Origin: Pomphorhynchus laevis
Lineage: Eukaryota; Acanthocephala; Palaeacanthocephala; Echinorhynchida; Pomphorhynchidae
Assembly: GCA_012934845.2 (NCBI GenBank)
Contig: WNNJ02002109.1
Coordinates: 1-64,000 of the forward strand
Direction of reading: 5' to 3'
Length of the DNA: 64,000 nucleotides
Positions 62,761 to 64,000 of the stretch are shown one piece after another (positions within the stretch are counted from its first letter, which is position 1; the number at the start of each line of letters is the position of its first letter). Made by a program: the position numbers and the translations under genes. The notes beneath the pieces are model-generated. The model was given only the letters and a program-made list of their open reading frames with translations. It ran no database searches and was not told the origin of the DNA.

Positions 62761-64000
62761 ATGTTACCAAACACAATGGCGTACGACGGGCAAGATCAAA
62801 ATGATATTATTAGAGGTAAGCGACCCTGTCGCATCTGCCAGAGGGACATCGTTTTGACAACTAATGGATGCTTCCGCTTTCATAAGTTCAGAGGTTCAAG
62901 GTGTGCAGGTTCGGGCGAGGGATTCGGCTGTTTCGACAATGCGTCCAAGGTCCAACCAAATGAAGCCACCACAGAAGTCATAACTCCAACATTAGCAATT
63001 CCAAGCGCTCGAGTCGACGCTTCGAACCGTCTATCATGTCTTCAATCATGTTGGCGCAGAGAATCAACAACAGTCATACGCATTCCGTACAAAGCACGTG
63101 TTCTAGCAGCCACCTATTTCTGTGACAATATCAAACATGCACTGCAGATCGGAGATGTCAGTTCATGGACAAAGTTGCTGCTCTTCGCAAAATCATGCTT
63201 CAGTGGCCCAATGCCCACAACATGCAAAGGTCGATATAAGCTCGAGAAGCACATTTGCGAATCAATAAGAGCCTACGCGACAACCGCTTCAACAGATGTG
63301 CTATCCATGATACAAACGCCACTCAAATATGCAAACCGTCAACTAAACGGCAATTCAGAAATTGCTTGTATCAACCTGACCAAGCATGGGAATTACGGTA
63401 AAGCACTCCAGCGTTTGGTTTCAGGAGGAATAAACAGCCCATCTACACAAGCACGGACAGCACTGCAAATACTACATCCCCTGACATACAGCATCTGGCG
63501 GGATCAGCCACTATCCTCACCTAATCTTATAGAACGACTTTCAAACAATCCGATTTCGTCTATATCTGTAGGCCGCGAGACCGTCATTGCCGCGGTCAAC
63601 TCTTTTCCTTCAGCGTCGGGACCAGGTTGCCTGGGGCTAAGACCGGAGCATCTCCAGGACATGTTACGAGCAAATAGCGGCGGTTCGCTAGCAGAGAATC
63701 TGACGCACCTTGTCAACCACCTTCTGGCGGGACTAGCACCCTCTGAAGTGGCGCCTTACATTGCCGGCGCTAACTTGATCGCACTTCCCAAAAAGAACGG
63801 GGGTATAAGACCAATTGCCGTTGGCGAAACTCTACGCCGTCTCTGCTCGAAATGCATATGTCTCCAACTCCGCAAACGTTTCGCTGGTCTCCTACAACCA
63901 ACACAACTAGGGGTAGCAACCCCAAACGCAGTGGAAAAGATCGTTCACAACATCCGACGAATCTACGAACTTCACGCTAACGACAACAACTGGGCCTGGG
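62761..64000 (+). CDS. RT element of a second type, N-terminal 413 codons (runs off the window)
   Basis: The frame is open from a stop at 62674 to the window end. ATGs at 62761 and 62776. Residues about 22-46: zinc motif CRICQRDIVL...GCFRFHKF...CAGSG. Middle region LRPEHLQDML then LIALPKKNGGIRPIAVGETL (residues about 337-356), the start of an RT domain. Motifs A to C would lie beyond 64000. The RT start resembles the element at 39486 (LIALTKKTGIRPIGICDV) but the N-terminal finger is different. GC-rich relative to the flanks and undamaged so far. Confidence 0.75.
   Translation, partial: MLPNTMAYDGQDQNDIIRGKRPCRICQRDIVLTTNGCFRFHKFRGSRCAGSGEGFGCFDNASKVQPNEATTEVITPTLAIPSARVDASNRLSCLQSCWRRESTTVIRIPYKARVLAATYFCDNIKHALQIGDVSSWTKLLLFAKSCFSGPMPTTCKGRYKLEKHICESIRAYATTASTDVLSMIQTPLKYANRQLNGNSEIACINLTKHGNYGKALQRLVSGGINSPSTQARTALQILHPLTYSIWRDQPLSSPNLIERLSNNPISSISVGRETVIAAVNSFPSASGPGCLGLRPEHLQDMLRANSGGSLAENLTHLVNHLLAGLAPSEVAPYIAGANLIALPKKNGGIRPIAVGETLRRLCSKCICLQLRKRFAGLLQPTQLGVATPNAVEKIVHNIRRIYELHANDNNWAW

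Overview
This window is metazoan nuclear DNA made almost entirely of mobile elements. It is AT-rich, uses the standard code, and has long (TA)n tracts, animal-type non-LTR retrotransposons, Penelope-like elements (PLEs) and endogenous viral sequence. I see no intact host gene and no bacterial operon, tRNA, rRNA or CRISPR. An invertebrate is the safest reading; I cannot name the species.

Layout. 1-1451: tandem hammerhead-bearing repeats (families A and B) ending in (TA)n. 1571-7875: four PLE copies, two with an inverted duplicate of their own 3' end. 7945-8750: repeat family C. 8755-9477: unrecognised coding remnant. 9455-13402: L2/CR1-like non-LTR element on the minus strand. 13941-15268: a family D unit, then a family A array between two (TA)n tracts. 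15419-23715: PLE remnants, including a copy with direct terminal repeats, plus small family C and A inserts between (TA)n tracts. 23725-27618 (minus) and 28880-30395 (plus): two copies of one I/Jockey-like element, with a PLE between. 31272-34277: non-LTR fragments and the 3' half of an endonuclease-bearing element. 35465-39085: PLE fragments, a Merlin/ISXO2-like transposase fragment and segmental repeats. 39190-42540: an intact 988-codon RT plus restriction-like-endonuclease element. 42970-44168: endogenous dsRNA-virus-like RdRp. 45010-47700 and 54982-56006: eroded unrecognised genes, possibly viral. 47723-62627: more PLEs and two type III hammerhead arrays. 62761-end: the open N-terminal part of a second RT element.

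How the parts fit. PLEs encode a reverse transcriptase and a GIY-YIG nuclease and in many animals are associated with hammerhead ribozymes; small non-coding tandem repeats carrying hammerheads (retrozyme-like) are thought to be mobilised by them. Here at least four hammerhead layouts coexist: standard type I (family A, minus strand), type III (54-59 kb arrays), small stem-III-less motifs at PLE 3' ends, and a layout I have not met before in families B, C and D. In that layout the catalytic CTGANGA strand lies in the apical loop of stem III, so its three helices mutually cross within one unit. The fold becomes nested only if the CTGANGA strand comes from another unit, which implies cleavage only of tandem or dimeric RNA. 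All three helices show compensatory changes across the families. Two insertions inside (TA)n begin at the predicted cleavage position, linking ribozyme cleavage to insertion.
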